In this document: positions 31,566-36,483 of the stretch, piece by piece
How positions within the stretch are numbered: the stretch's first letter is position 1
Layout of the letters: each line of letters opens with the position of its first letter
Origin: Paludibacteraceae bacterium
GTDB lineage: Bacteria; Bacteroidota; Bacteroidia; Bacteroidales; Paludibacteraceae
Reading direction: 5' to 3'
Length of the DNA: 36,483 nt
NCBI GenBank assembly: GCA_017448985.1
Contig: JAFSKL010000038.1
Span: 1 to 36,483, forward strand
Program-made: the position numbers and the translations under genes
Notes under the pieces: generated by a model
Database searches by the model: none
What the model was told of the DNA's origin: nothing
What the model saw: only the letters and a program-made list of their open reading frames with translations

Positions 31566-32531
31566 TTATTCTTCTTCCGAAACCAACTTGAACATATAAC
31601 TAACATCGTTATCATCAATCAAAGAGAGAATATCAAGTTTCTTGGTTTGCGTATAGTAACCTTTCTTCTCAACTTTAATCTCTATTTGCACATTGCCGGC
31701 ATTGTTATAAGTTAAGCCCTTAATGTTAATGGTCTCAGAACCTTCATAAGGAGTGGTTTCCAAATATTTGTAGTTCTGATTCTTTACTTCAGGAGTTTGA
31801 GATATTACACGCCAGAACACATCAGCACCTTGTGGACGAGAATTAACATTCCAGTGTACAGTCAAATGCTCTAAAGCAGTATTGCCTTCACCTGCTACTT
31901 TCTTATTGGCTTCTTGTTTTGGATCTTTAGCACGATGCAAGAAATAAGCTATTCTATCCCAGTCTACGTCTGCGAGAGCATTTGCATAAGCTTTATTAAG
32001 AGCAAGGTTTGCTGCTTGGTCTGAAGTTGATGAACCACTAACATTCGCACGACCACTTACTTCTACTGTAGGGTAAACGAAAGTGCGATTATGGTCTTGC
32101 ACCTTCAAATCCATAATTACAGTTCCGCTCCATCCAATGCCAGAAAGATAATCTACATGAAACTCTTTAATGTCTAATTGCATCAAGTAATCTGTAGCCA
32201 CATCTGCATCGAGATTAAAGCCCATTGTGCGCATATAGCGGCGAACGCTTTCAGGAACAAAAGAAGCAATAGCAGGATTTGTTTGTGCAGTAGGTATAGA
32301 AGTCGCACTCGCATCATACACATGAATTACTCGCTTATTAGCACGTACATCTTGCACATTGAGCCTTATTCCGTATTCCAGATTAGCGTACTTTTCTGCC
32401 TGTGGTTGAGATACAAGAGCAAGGTTAAAAGTACGAACTTGTGGTTGTTGTACAACTTGTTTTTTTGAAGCACACGAAGTCATTCCAAATGCAAAGGCAA
32501 TGACTGTTGCTATTAAAATATTTTTCTTCAT
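31566..32531 (-). CDS. Lipoprotein, YajG-like N-terminal part with PEGA-like C-terminus
   Basis: 321 residues. MKKNILIATVIAFAFGMTSC gives a lipobox with C20. Residues about 50-190 (VRRYMRTMGFNLDADVATDY, LMQLDIKEFHVDYLSGIGWS) loosely resemble YajG-type outer-membrane lipoproteins. The C-terminal part (WNVNSRPQGADVFWRVISQT, YKYLETTPYEGSETINI) resembles a PEGA domain. Located 12 bases after the lipoprotein gene at 32544 and before the frameshifted exported protein, with which it shares the PEGA-like segment; the three form an AT-rich cluster. Function unknown; probably outer-membrane. Confidence 0.7.
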   Translation of the reverse strand: MKKNILIATVIAFAFGMTSCASKKQVVQQPQVRTFNLALVSQPQAEKYANLEYGIRLNVQDVRANKRVIHVYDASATSIPTAQTNPAIASFVPESVRRYMRTMGFNLDADVATDYLMQLDIKEFHVDYLSGIGWSGTVIMDLKVQDHNRTFVYPTVEVSGRANVSGSSTSDQAANLALNKAYANALADVDWDRIAYFLHRAKDPKQEANKKVAGEGNTALEHLTVHWNVNSRPQGADVFWRVISQTPEVKNQNYKYLETTPYEGSETINIKGLTYNNAGNVQIEIKVEKKGYYTQTKKLDILSLIDDNDVSYMFKLVSEEE

Positions 32532-32543
32532 AATAGTACGAAA

Positions 32544-33092
32544 TTATTTGCTATCCGTTTTAATTTTTATAAGTTTTGCACTTACTGTCGTTTTGTAAAC
32601 AATGTCACGATTGCTTTTACCTTGTTCAACATTAGTAGAAATAAGCGGTTCAATAACGCCATCACCTCCTGCAATCTTGGCGGCATTGATAAGACGGTAA
32701 ATCGCTAAACGACGAACTATCCAATGTGGATATGGTGGAATGTTAAATAACTCTTCATCGTAATCGTTACTTAAATATCCCAAGCGAACGATACCTTTTA
32801 TTCTATCAGGTGACCACTCTCCCGTTTTTTTATCTTTTTCCCAAGTCAAACTGAATTCTCCAGATGGATCGTCTATCTTAACAGTACCATCTGAAAAATG
32901 TGCAGTGAGAGTTGCTTCTGCGCTAATTGTATTAAGGATAATATAATCCTTGCGCTGAAGATCAAGATCACCAAAGGAGATTGGAGCAATAGTGTTAGTC
33001 GCTTGTGGAATTACCGAAAGCGCACTACGACACGAAGACATTGCAATCGTACAAAGTACAACGACAGCAATAACTGATAATTTTTTGTACAT
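32544..33092 (-). CDS. Lipoprotein of unknown function
   Basis: 182 residues from ATG 33092 (MYKKLSVIAVVVLCTIAMSS-C), lipobox with C22; the frame continues upstream but that part has no leader character. The C-terminal half (RRLAIYRLINAAKIAGGDGV) looks like small Bacteroidota lipoproteins with an alternating beta-strand and helix pattern (possibly the DUF6567 group; not certain). First gene of the three-gene AT-rich cluster. I do not see a convincing promoter immediately upstream; the structured RNA region precedes it. Confidence 0.7.
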   Translation of the reverse strand: MYKKLSVIAVVVLCTIAMSSCRSALSVIPQATNTIAPISFGDLDLQRKDYIILNTISAEATLTAHFSDGTVKIDDPSGEFSLTWEKDKKTGEWSPDRIKGIVRLGYLSNDYDEELFNIPPYPHWIVRRLAIYRLINAAKIAGGDGVIEPLISTNVEQGKSNRDIVYKTTVSAKLIKIKTDSK

Positions 33093-33181
33093 AAGTATTA
33101 ATTTCAAAGTTTCTCTACTCACTTTACGGCTTTTCGAATACTCCGTTAGCCCCGCGGAATGGAGAATAGGCACATAAAAAG

Positions 33182-33357
33182 AGCGTGGAGCTAAGTTGCT
33201 TTCAATTCGGGTCTTGAGGATTCTGGACTACCTATATACACCAAATCTACATGAACAAAGCCCACGCCACGCGTGAACATTTCGGCTTGTCCCCTTGGTG
33301 TATATTAAGTCTTAAAAGTGTCCAGTTTTCAAGACCCAAGTTTCAAACTAAAACGCT
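33182..33357. ncRNA. Long rod-like structured RNA, possible 6S-type RNA
   Basis: Nested complementary blocks: AGCGT/ACGCT (33182-33186, 33353-33357); GGGTCTTGA/TCAAGACCC (33209-33217, 33329-33337); CTGGAC/GTCCAG (33223-33228, 33320-33325); ATATACACCAA/TTGGTGTATAT (33234-33244, 33295-33305); AAGCC/GGCTT (33258-33262, 33284-33288); CACGC/GCGTG (33263-33267, 33271-33275). The result is one long imperfect hairpin with an asymmetric bubble (about 5 and 14 bases) between the third and fourth helices, the general shape of 6S RNA. Strand is not settled: both can fold and I see no decisive promoter. No protein-coding frame spans it. Confidence 0.6.
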
Positions 33358-33488
33358 ATATTTTATGTATGTTGCCTGTTAGTTGTGTTGCTTCATAGGC
33401 GGTATTTTTTTTGTTTAGTGTTGTTTTTTATCGGTCAAGATTGGCCGATAGATTGCTCCGGGTTTAACGTCTTAGAGAGGGGACGGTA
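33358..33488. other. Gene-free stretch with one dyad
   Basis: Mostly T-rich on the plus strand. TATCGGTCAA and TTGGCCGATA (33429-33438, 33441-33450) form a dyad with one G-T mismatch around GA. Could be an operator or an RNA hairpin; no T-run follows on the minus strand, so not a terminator for the cassette ending at 33489. Confidence 0.45.
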
Positions 33489-33719
33489 TTATATCACCTT
33501 TGCGGTGGTGAGTTCGTTTTGGAGGAAGGAATAGACGTAGCCGGGACTTTGGTAGTACAGGCCTGTGGAATTGTCTTGTATGCGTTCAAATGTCTCAGAG
33601 GTATAAAGCACATCTATCGCCTCTTGAGGATTATAATGGTAATCGTCCACAAGATACCCCGCCAACTCCGTACAGAGGTCATCCTTCATTAGTTGTATTT
33701 GCTCTTTCGTCAAAGCCAT
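33489..33719 (-). CDS. Small acidic protein, third gene of the DUF3990 cassette
   Basis: 76 residues, MALTKEQIQLMKDDLCTELA, with DVLYTSETFERIQDNSTGLY and YQSPGYVYSFLQNEL. No signal peptide; predicted helical, acidic. It starts one base after the DUF3990 stop, so it is part of the same transcript. Small proteins of this look accompany DUF3990 proteins and the DUF3791 family; it may be an antitoxin or chaperone of the ADP-ribosyltransferase-like protein. That role is inference. Confidence 0.7.
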   Translation of the reverse strand: MALTKEQIQLMKDDLCTELAGYLVDDYHYNPQEAIDVLYTSETFERIQDNSTGLYYQSPGYVYSFLQNELTTAKVI

Positions 33720-33720
33720 A

Positions 33721-34200
33721 TCAGATACGTTTTAAGTATTTTAATGCACGGTCTGTTCCAAAGAAATACTGGAAAGTGATTCCTTTCGGATACCGTAATT
33801 CCTCAATCAACTTTTCCAGCGAAATAACTCCTCCTTCGTAACGACGTAACTGAAAAGTCACACCATCATCGGCTATCGGACCATAGACAATATCGTAGTC
33901 ATGAACAGGTTGCTTGTGTTCGTAACTGCGATTCGCCAGAATGAAATTGACCCATTCCTCACTGTAATTATCGAAGATCTTCACCTTCAGTTCGCCAGAA
34001 GTCATGACCGACTCATCAAACAGGAAGGTGGAGACATACACGCTGCCTTGCTTTATCTGGCTAAGTTTCTGCTCGCCCATATCAACAGCCTGCTTACGAT
34101 CCGCAGACAGGTAGAAGCCTTGGCCAAAATCCTTATAAGGCTTGGAGTGCTTTAGGTCTGGCACATTCACCGGCACATTGGAACCATGGTATAGTTTCAT
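33721..34200 (-). CDS. DUF3990 ADP-ribosyltransferase-like protein
   Basis: 159 residues. MKLYHGSNVPVNVPDLKHSK opens like DUF3990 (LYHGS), then YKDFGQGFYLSADRKQAVDM, and it ends ITFQYFFGTDRALKYLKRI. The YHGS motif, the FGQGFY turn and a final Q/E-position motif fit the H-Y-[E/Q] ADP-ribosyltransferase fold. Cytoplasmic (no leader). The ATG overlaps the upstream DUF3791-type stop by four bases. The tight three-gene arrangement suggests a toxin with one or two small partner proteins, but catalytic activity is not shown by sequence alone. Confidence 0.8.
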   Translation of the reverse strand: MKLYHGSNVPVNVPDLKHSKPYKDFGQGFYLSADRKQAVDMGEQKLSQIKQGSVYVSTFLFDESVMTSGELKVKIFDNYSEEWVNFILANRSYEHKQPVHDYDIVYGPIADDGVTFQLRRYEGGVISLEKLIEELRYPKGITFQYFFGTDRALKYLKRI

Positions 34201-34421
34201 CTCAAACCTCCTCCGTTATGTGCGCACACTTGTGCAAGTGCCTCAACCGTGTCAGGGAATGATTGCGTGTGCAGAACGGCATAGTGCTGCTGCAAATGTT
34301 CCATTCCTTTATAACGTTTCATATACGCGTACGCCTGACGAGGTTCCACATTGAAATGGTTCGCAAACTCACTTACAAGTGCGATTGTATAACCGATAAT
34401 ATTTCTCTCATCACGAGCCAT
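34197..34421 (-). CDS. DUF3791 family small protein
   Basis: 74 residues from ATG 34421 (MARDERNIIGYTIALVSEFA); an upstream ATG at 34439 adds only six residues. NHFNVEPRQAYAYMKRYKGM and EHLQQHYAVLHTQSFPDTVE match the DUF3791 pattern, a family commonly found directly before DUF3990. Helical, no leader. First gene after the promoter at 34450 (leader of about 20 bases). Likely the partner or antitoxin of the DUF3990 protein; inferred from position. Confidence 0.78.
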   Translation of the reverse strand: MARDERNIIGYTIALVSEFANHFNVEPRQAYAYMKRYKGMEHLQQHYAVLHTQSFPDTVEALAQVCAHNGGGLR

Positions 34422-34449
34422 AATCAATTGTCTTTGCAACTTTTGGCTG

Positions 34450-34480
34450 CAAAGTTACAATTTTTTTTTGATATATGCAA
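34450..34480 (-). promoter_or_regulatory. Bacteroidota promoter of the DUF3791/DUF3990 cassette
   Basis: -7 TAACTTTG (34457-34450) followed by CAGCC; -33 TTG (34480-34478) in CTTGCATAT; 20 bases between, with a long T/A tract in the spacer. Confidence 0.85.
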
Positions 34481-34574
34481 GGATTTTGGCTGAAAAGTGC
34501 CAAATTTCTTGACTTTTAACACTTATTGCTACATTTTGAGAACAAAATAGTCCGGAATAGGCAGGGACAGAACA

Positions 34575-35132
34575 CTACTCGGTGGCTTTCAATTCAAGGT
34601 AGAGCATGGCGCGGATAAAATTGGGGAACTGGGCGTATCGTTTGGGAGTACGGGTAACGGGATCAAGAGGCGCTTGCGGGTCGGGCTTGGTGCGGCGGGC
34701 AGGGGCTTGAGCTGTGGGATTGGCCGGGTCGGGAGCGGGACGGTATGTACTGCCGGGGAGTTGGGCGAGGTAACGTTCGCGGTAATGGGTATAGAGGGCT
34801 TGGGCTTCTTCAAGGGTATAGAAGTCTGGGATGTGGTTGAGTTGTTTGTGGAAGATCTGTTGCTGTGTGAGACCATCGGGCTGTGCGGATTGGAGGATCT
34901 GAGTGGTACGCAGACACGCCTCGCGCCAGCGGTTGTGGTGGGCAAGTTCGGCACCTTTAGCGGGAGTCTTCTTCCAGTCGCGCGGGTTCTTGACCTTATA
35001 GGCTTCCTGCCTGCCTTCGTGGATGATGCGACCGCGTTCGTCGCGGTACTTCTTCTGACGGTTGATGATGCCTTCGCGTTCGAGTGCGCCGTGGAGTTCG
35101 GCGACGGGGGATTCTAATACTACTATAGCCAT
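34575..35132 (-). CDS. Protein of unknown function with proline-rich tail
   Basis: 185 residues. The N-terminal part is basic and helical (LHGALEREGIINRQKKYRDE, YKVKNPRDWKKTPAKGAELA), the tail from about 125 is rich in P/A/T (YRPAPDPANPTAQAPARR). I recall similar short proteins in Bacteroidales but cannot name a family. No leader or membrane segment. The basic opening suggests nucleic-acid binding; this is only a guess from composition. GC content is higher than its neighbours on the left. Stand-alone gene with its own promoter at 35292 and a leader of about 150 bases. Confidence 0.7.
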   Translation of the reverse strand: MAIVVLESPVAELHGALEREGIINRQKKYRDERGRIIHEGRQEAYKVKNPRDWKKTPAKGAELAHHNRWREACLRTTQILQSAQPDGLTQQQIFHKQLNHIPDFYTLEEAQALYTHYRERYLAQLPGSTYRPAPDPANPTAQAPARRTKPDPQAPLDPVTRTPKRYAQFPNFIRAMLYLELKATE

Positions 35133-35151
35133 ATTATATAAAGTGTTTTTG

Positions 35152-35171
35152 ATCCGCCAAATGTGGCGGAT
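35152..35171 (-). other. 8-bp hairpin just before the 35132 start
   Basis: ATCCGCCA-AATG-TGGCGGAT is a perfect inverted repeat about 20 bases upstream of the ATG. No U-run follows, so it is more likely a leader structure than a terminator. Confidence 0.7.
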
Positions 35172-35217
35172 ACATTATACATTGATTAGGGTGTTCTATC
35201 GGTGTCGTCAGCCTACT

Positions 35218-35260
35218 AACATACGGATAACATACGGATAACATACGGATAACATAGGAA
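35218..35260. repeat. 11-bp tandem repeat AACATACGGAT in a leader
   Basis: Three perfect copies (35218-35228, 35229-35239, 35240-35250) and a partial fourth (AACATAGGAA). Lies downstream of the promoter at 35292 within the untranslated leader. Whole-helical-turn spacing suggests a protein-binding array, or simple tandem expansion. Confidence 0.85.
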
Positions 35261-35291
35261 TCACATATGTTTGATAGCAGAAAAACCGCTG

Positions 35292-35322
35292 CAAAGGTAG
35301 TGAAAATATCGGAAATATGCAA
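35292..35322 (-). promoter_or_regulatory. Bacteroidota promoter of the 185-aa protein gene
   Basis: -7 TACCTTTG (35299-35292) followed by CAGCG; -33 TTG (35322-35320) in CTTGCATAT; 20 bases between. Confidence 0.85.
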
Positions 35323-35332
35323 GGAAAATCAG

Positions 35333-35360
35333 AAAAAAGTGCACGAAAATGCACTTTTTT
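35333..35360. terminator. Bidirectional rho-independent terminator
   Basis: AAAAAAGTGCA (35333-35343), loop CGAAAA, TGCACTTTTTT (35350-35360): 11-bp stem whose A/T ends give a U-run on either strand. Separates the flavodoxin-like operon from the promoter at 35292. Confidence 0.9.
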
Positions 35361-35568
35361 AGAAGGATTAAGAGTAAAATACCTCAAAATGATCCAAGAA
35401 ATATCGGATAGAATCCGATGTCAATGGACGAAACTTTCTCGGAACTGTCATCCCAAGCAGCAAACAAAGAAAATGCCGATGGCAATCGGCGGAATGCGAA
35501 GAAAACAAACACGGCCTGCTGCCGTGACAACAAGCCGTGAAAGAAGAGTAATCCAATGAGAAGTGTGG
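35361..35568 (-). terminator. Gene-free stretch with a terminator-like hairpin (35498-35526)
   Basis: CACGGC (35510-35515), loop CTGCT, GCCGTG (35521-35526), followed on the minus strand by TTTGTTTTCTTC: a plausible weak terminator after the flavodoxin-like gene. A second small stem GCCGAT-GGCA-ATCGGC lies at 35475-35490. I see no gene here. Confidence 0.5.
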
Positions 35569-35979
35569 TCATTTTATCGTTGTCTCAATAAACGCCCGGA
35601 GGTCTGCAAGGTCTTGCTGGTTCGGATGACCGGAATGGAGAGGTCCCATCGAACCTTTGCAGGTGAACGAACGTTCGTCGCAGCGGATACCTTTCGCTTC
35701 CAGCATCTTACGCATCTGCGGTACCGGTGAGTCAATGATAGCGCACGAACCGAAGCACACTACATTCTTCACCAGTTCAGGCTTGAGCGTATCAATGAAC
35801 TGACCAATGGCTCCGTTCACTTTGCCCAAGAAGACACCGGCTCCGAGATAGAGCGTATCCACCGGTTCGGACAGCGGCACAGCTACCGTCTCCGGTTTGG
35901 CATTGACCACTTCTGCTACTACTTTTGCCATCTGTTCGGAATGACCGAACTTACTAAAATAACGAACTGCGTATTTCAT
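35569..35979 (-). CDS. Flavodoxin-like protein
   Basis: 136 residues from ATG 35979 (MKYAVRYFSKFGHSEQMAKV); residues before it come from TTTACCA word repeats. KFGHSEQMAKVVAEVV resembles the FMN phosphate-loop (S/G-H-S/T-xx-A), then DTLYLGAGVFLGKVNGAIGQ and KNVVCFGSCAIIDSPVPQM continue the flavodoxin fold. Likely an electron carrier or a small FMN protein in the cytoplasm. Directly follows the radical SAM gene (38 bases), for which a flavodoxin could supply electrons. Confidence 0.82.
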   Translation of the reverse strand: MKYAVRYFSKFGHSEQMAKVVAEVVNAKPETVAVPLSEPVDTLYLGAGVFLGKVNGAIGQFIDTLKPELVKNVVCFGSCAIIDSPVPQMRKMLEAKGIRCDERSFTCKGSMGPLHSGHPNQQDLADLRAFIETTIK

Positions 35980-36018
35980 AAATCCATTTACCATTTTATC
36001 ATTTACCATGTACCATTT
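35980..36018. repeat. Junction word repeat (TTTACCAT)
   Basis: CCATTTACCATTTTATCATTTACCATGTACCATTTA between the radical SAM stop and the flavodoxin-like start. Words reappear here after being absent from about 20.6 to 35.9 kb. Confidence 0.85.
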
Positions 36019-36483
36019 ATTTCACCATTTGTTCTACTTCTTCGCGGTGCTCCCAGAGGGCGCAGCCGCCGGAATGTTCGCCGCCTACCAGATGCACCTC
36101 ACGCAGACGCTGGAAGAGCGGCGATTGCAGGGCACCTTTGACGCCAAGCGTGAGCACGTTGCTGTCGCTGTAGGGCGAGAACGGGCATGGCTCGGCACTA
36201 CCGTCAGGACCTATATGGAAGAATCCGCGTCCTGCTGCCAGACAACCGCCCATGTGCTTCTCGTCGCCGGGGAAAGAGATGATGATCACATCGTGATAAC
36301 GCTCACGCTGATGCGCTTGCACGGCTTCCATCTGCTCCAAATCAGCATCGCCGAAAGCCAGATATTCTGTTCCCGGTTCGGTAGGCACATACTCAACATA
36401 GATAATGAGTTTGCAACCGAGCTCGCGCAGGTGATCCACATACTCGTCAGATGTGACCAGCGCGAAATTTTCCGTCGTGACGG
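36017..36483 (-). CDS. Radical SAM/SPASM-type protein, N-terminus beyond the window
   Basis: C-terminal 154 codons; the frame is open to the right edge (VTTENFALVTSDEYVDHLRE upstream of the first internal start codon), so the N-terminal radical SAM CxxxCxxC is not visible. GCLAAGRGFFHIGPDGSAEP, then CPFSPYSDSNVLTLGVKGAL and SGGCALWEHREEVEQ, have the spaced cysteines of an auxiliary (SPASM/Twitch-like) cluster region of radical SAM proteins. Followed by the flavodoxin-like gene. Substrate unknown. Confidence 0.75.
   Translation of the reverse strand, partial: VTTENFALVTSDEYVDHLRELGCKLIIYVEYVPTEPGTEYLAFGDADLEQMEAVQAHQRERYHDVIIISFPGDEKHMGGCLAAGRGFFHIGPDGSAEPCPFSPYSDSNVLTLGVKGALQSPLFQRLREVHLVGGEHSGGCALWEHREEVEQMVK

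Noticed and set aside
33182..33357. tmRNA or tRNA in the structured region
   Set aside because: No tRNA-like acceptor/T-loop pattern or tag frame is visible; the fold is a single long rod.
35134..35322. 62-codon frame through the 11-bp tandem repeat
   Set aside because: It starts at the promoter itself and its protein is low-complexity from the repeat; no family resemblance or RBS.

Overview
The window reads as a contiguous chromosomal stretch of a Bacteroidales bacterium (phylum Bacteroidota); species not determinable. Evidence: five promoters have the Bacteroidota -33/-7 form (TTG, 20 bp, TAnnTTTG), there are T9SS-associated families (a DUF4835/PorD-like protein and a PorE-like TPR-propeller-OmpA lipoprotein), DUF4831, DUF4491 and TonB receptors with an N-terminal carboxypeptidase-regulatory domain. 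Every gene I can support lies on the minus strand, so genes are transcribed from right to left in these coordinates.

Right part (36.5 to 30.8 kb), accessory: a radical SAM/SPASM protein cut by the window edge and a flavodoxin-like protein; a 185-aa protein of unknown role with a long leader carrying an 11-bp tandem repeat; a three-gene cassette of two small proteins around a DUF3990 ADP-ribosyltransferase-like protein; a gene-free stretch that folds into a long rod-like RNA (possible 6S-type RNA); and three AT-rich genes for exported proteins, one with its signal peptide out of frame.

Middle (30.4 to 20.7 kb): an operon of ZIP metal transporter, AI-2E-family permease and metallo-beta-lactamase-fold hydrolase; then an outer-membrane uptake locus. 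That locus contains a TonB receptor, a regulator with an OmpR/PhoB-type DNA-binding domain but no receiver domain, three TTAAG boxes spaced exactly 11 bp over a promoter that has no -33 element, a small membrane protein broken by an in-frame TGA, a second TonB receptor, a calycin-like lipoprotein and DUF4491. The locus ends in a strong terminator at about 20.7 kb.

Left part (20.6 to 0 kb): a dense, same-strand run of housekeeping and envelope genes starting at a clear promoter before a bactofilin gene: bactofilin, DUF1015, PorE-like lipoprotein, ThyA, FolA, EttA, TilS, AroE, DUF4831, PorD-like, RecN, RarA, HemW, PBP1A, a TPR protein, a TraB/GumN-like protein, a small exported protein and the start of another gene. 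I found no second clear promoter or strong terminator inside this run.

The most unusual large-scale property of the left part is that nearly every gene junction, and several coding regions, contain iterated 7-10 base 'words' (for example CTTTCAA, TCCATTG, GTACGATTTACGAT, ATTCATT). One such repeat encodes the signal peptides of three successive exported proteins. The words are absent from about 20.6 to 35.9 kb and return at 36.0 kb. The best candidates for something new are the receiver-less regulator with its 11-bp boxes, the signal-peptide repeat cassette, the covarying GGGG/CCCC hairpin repeat and the structured RNA.
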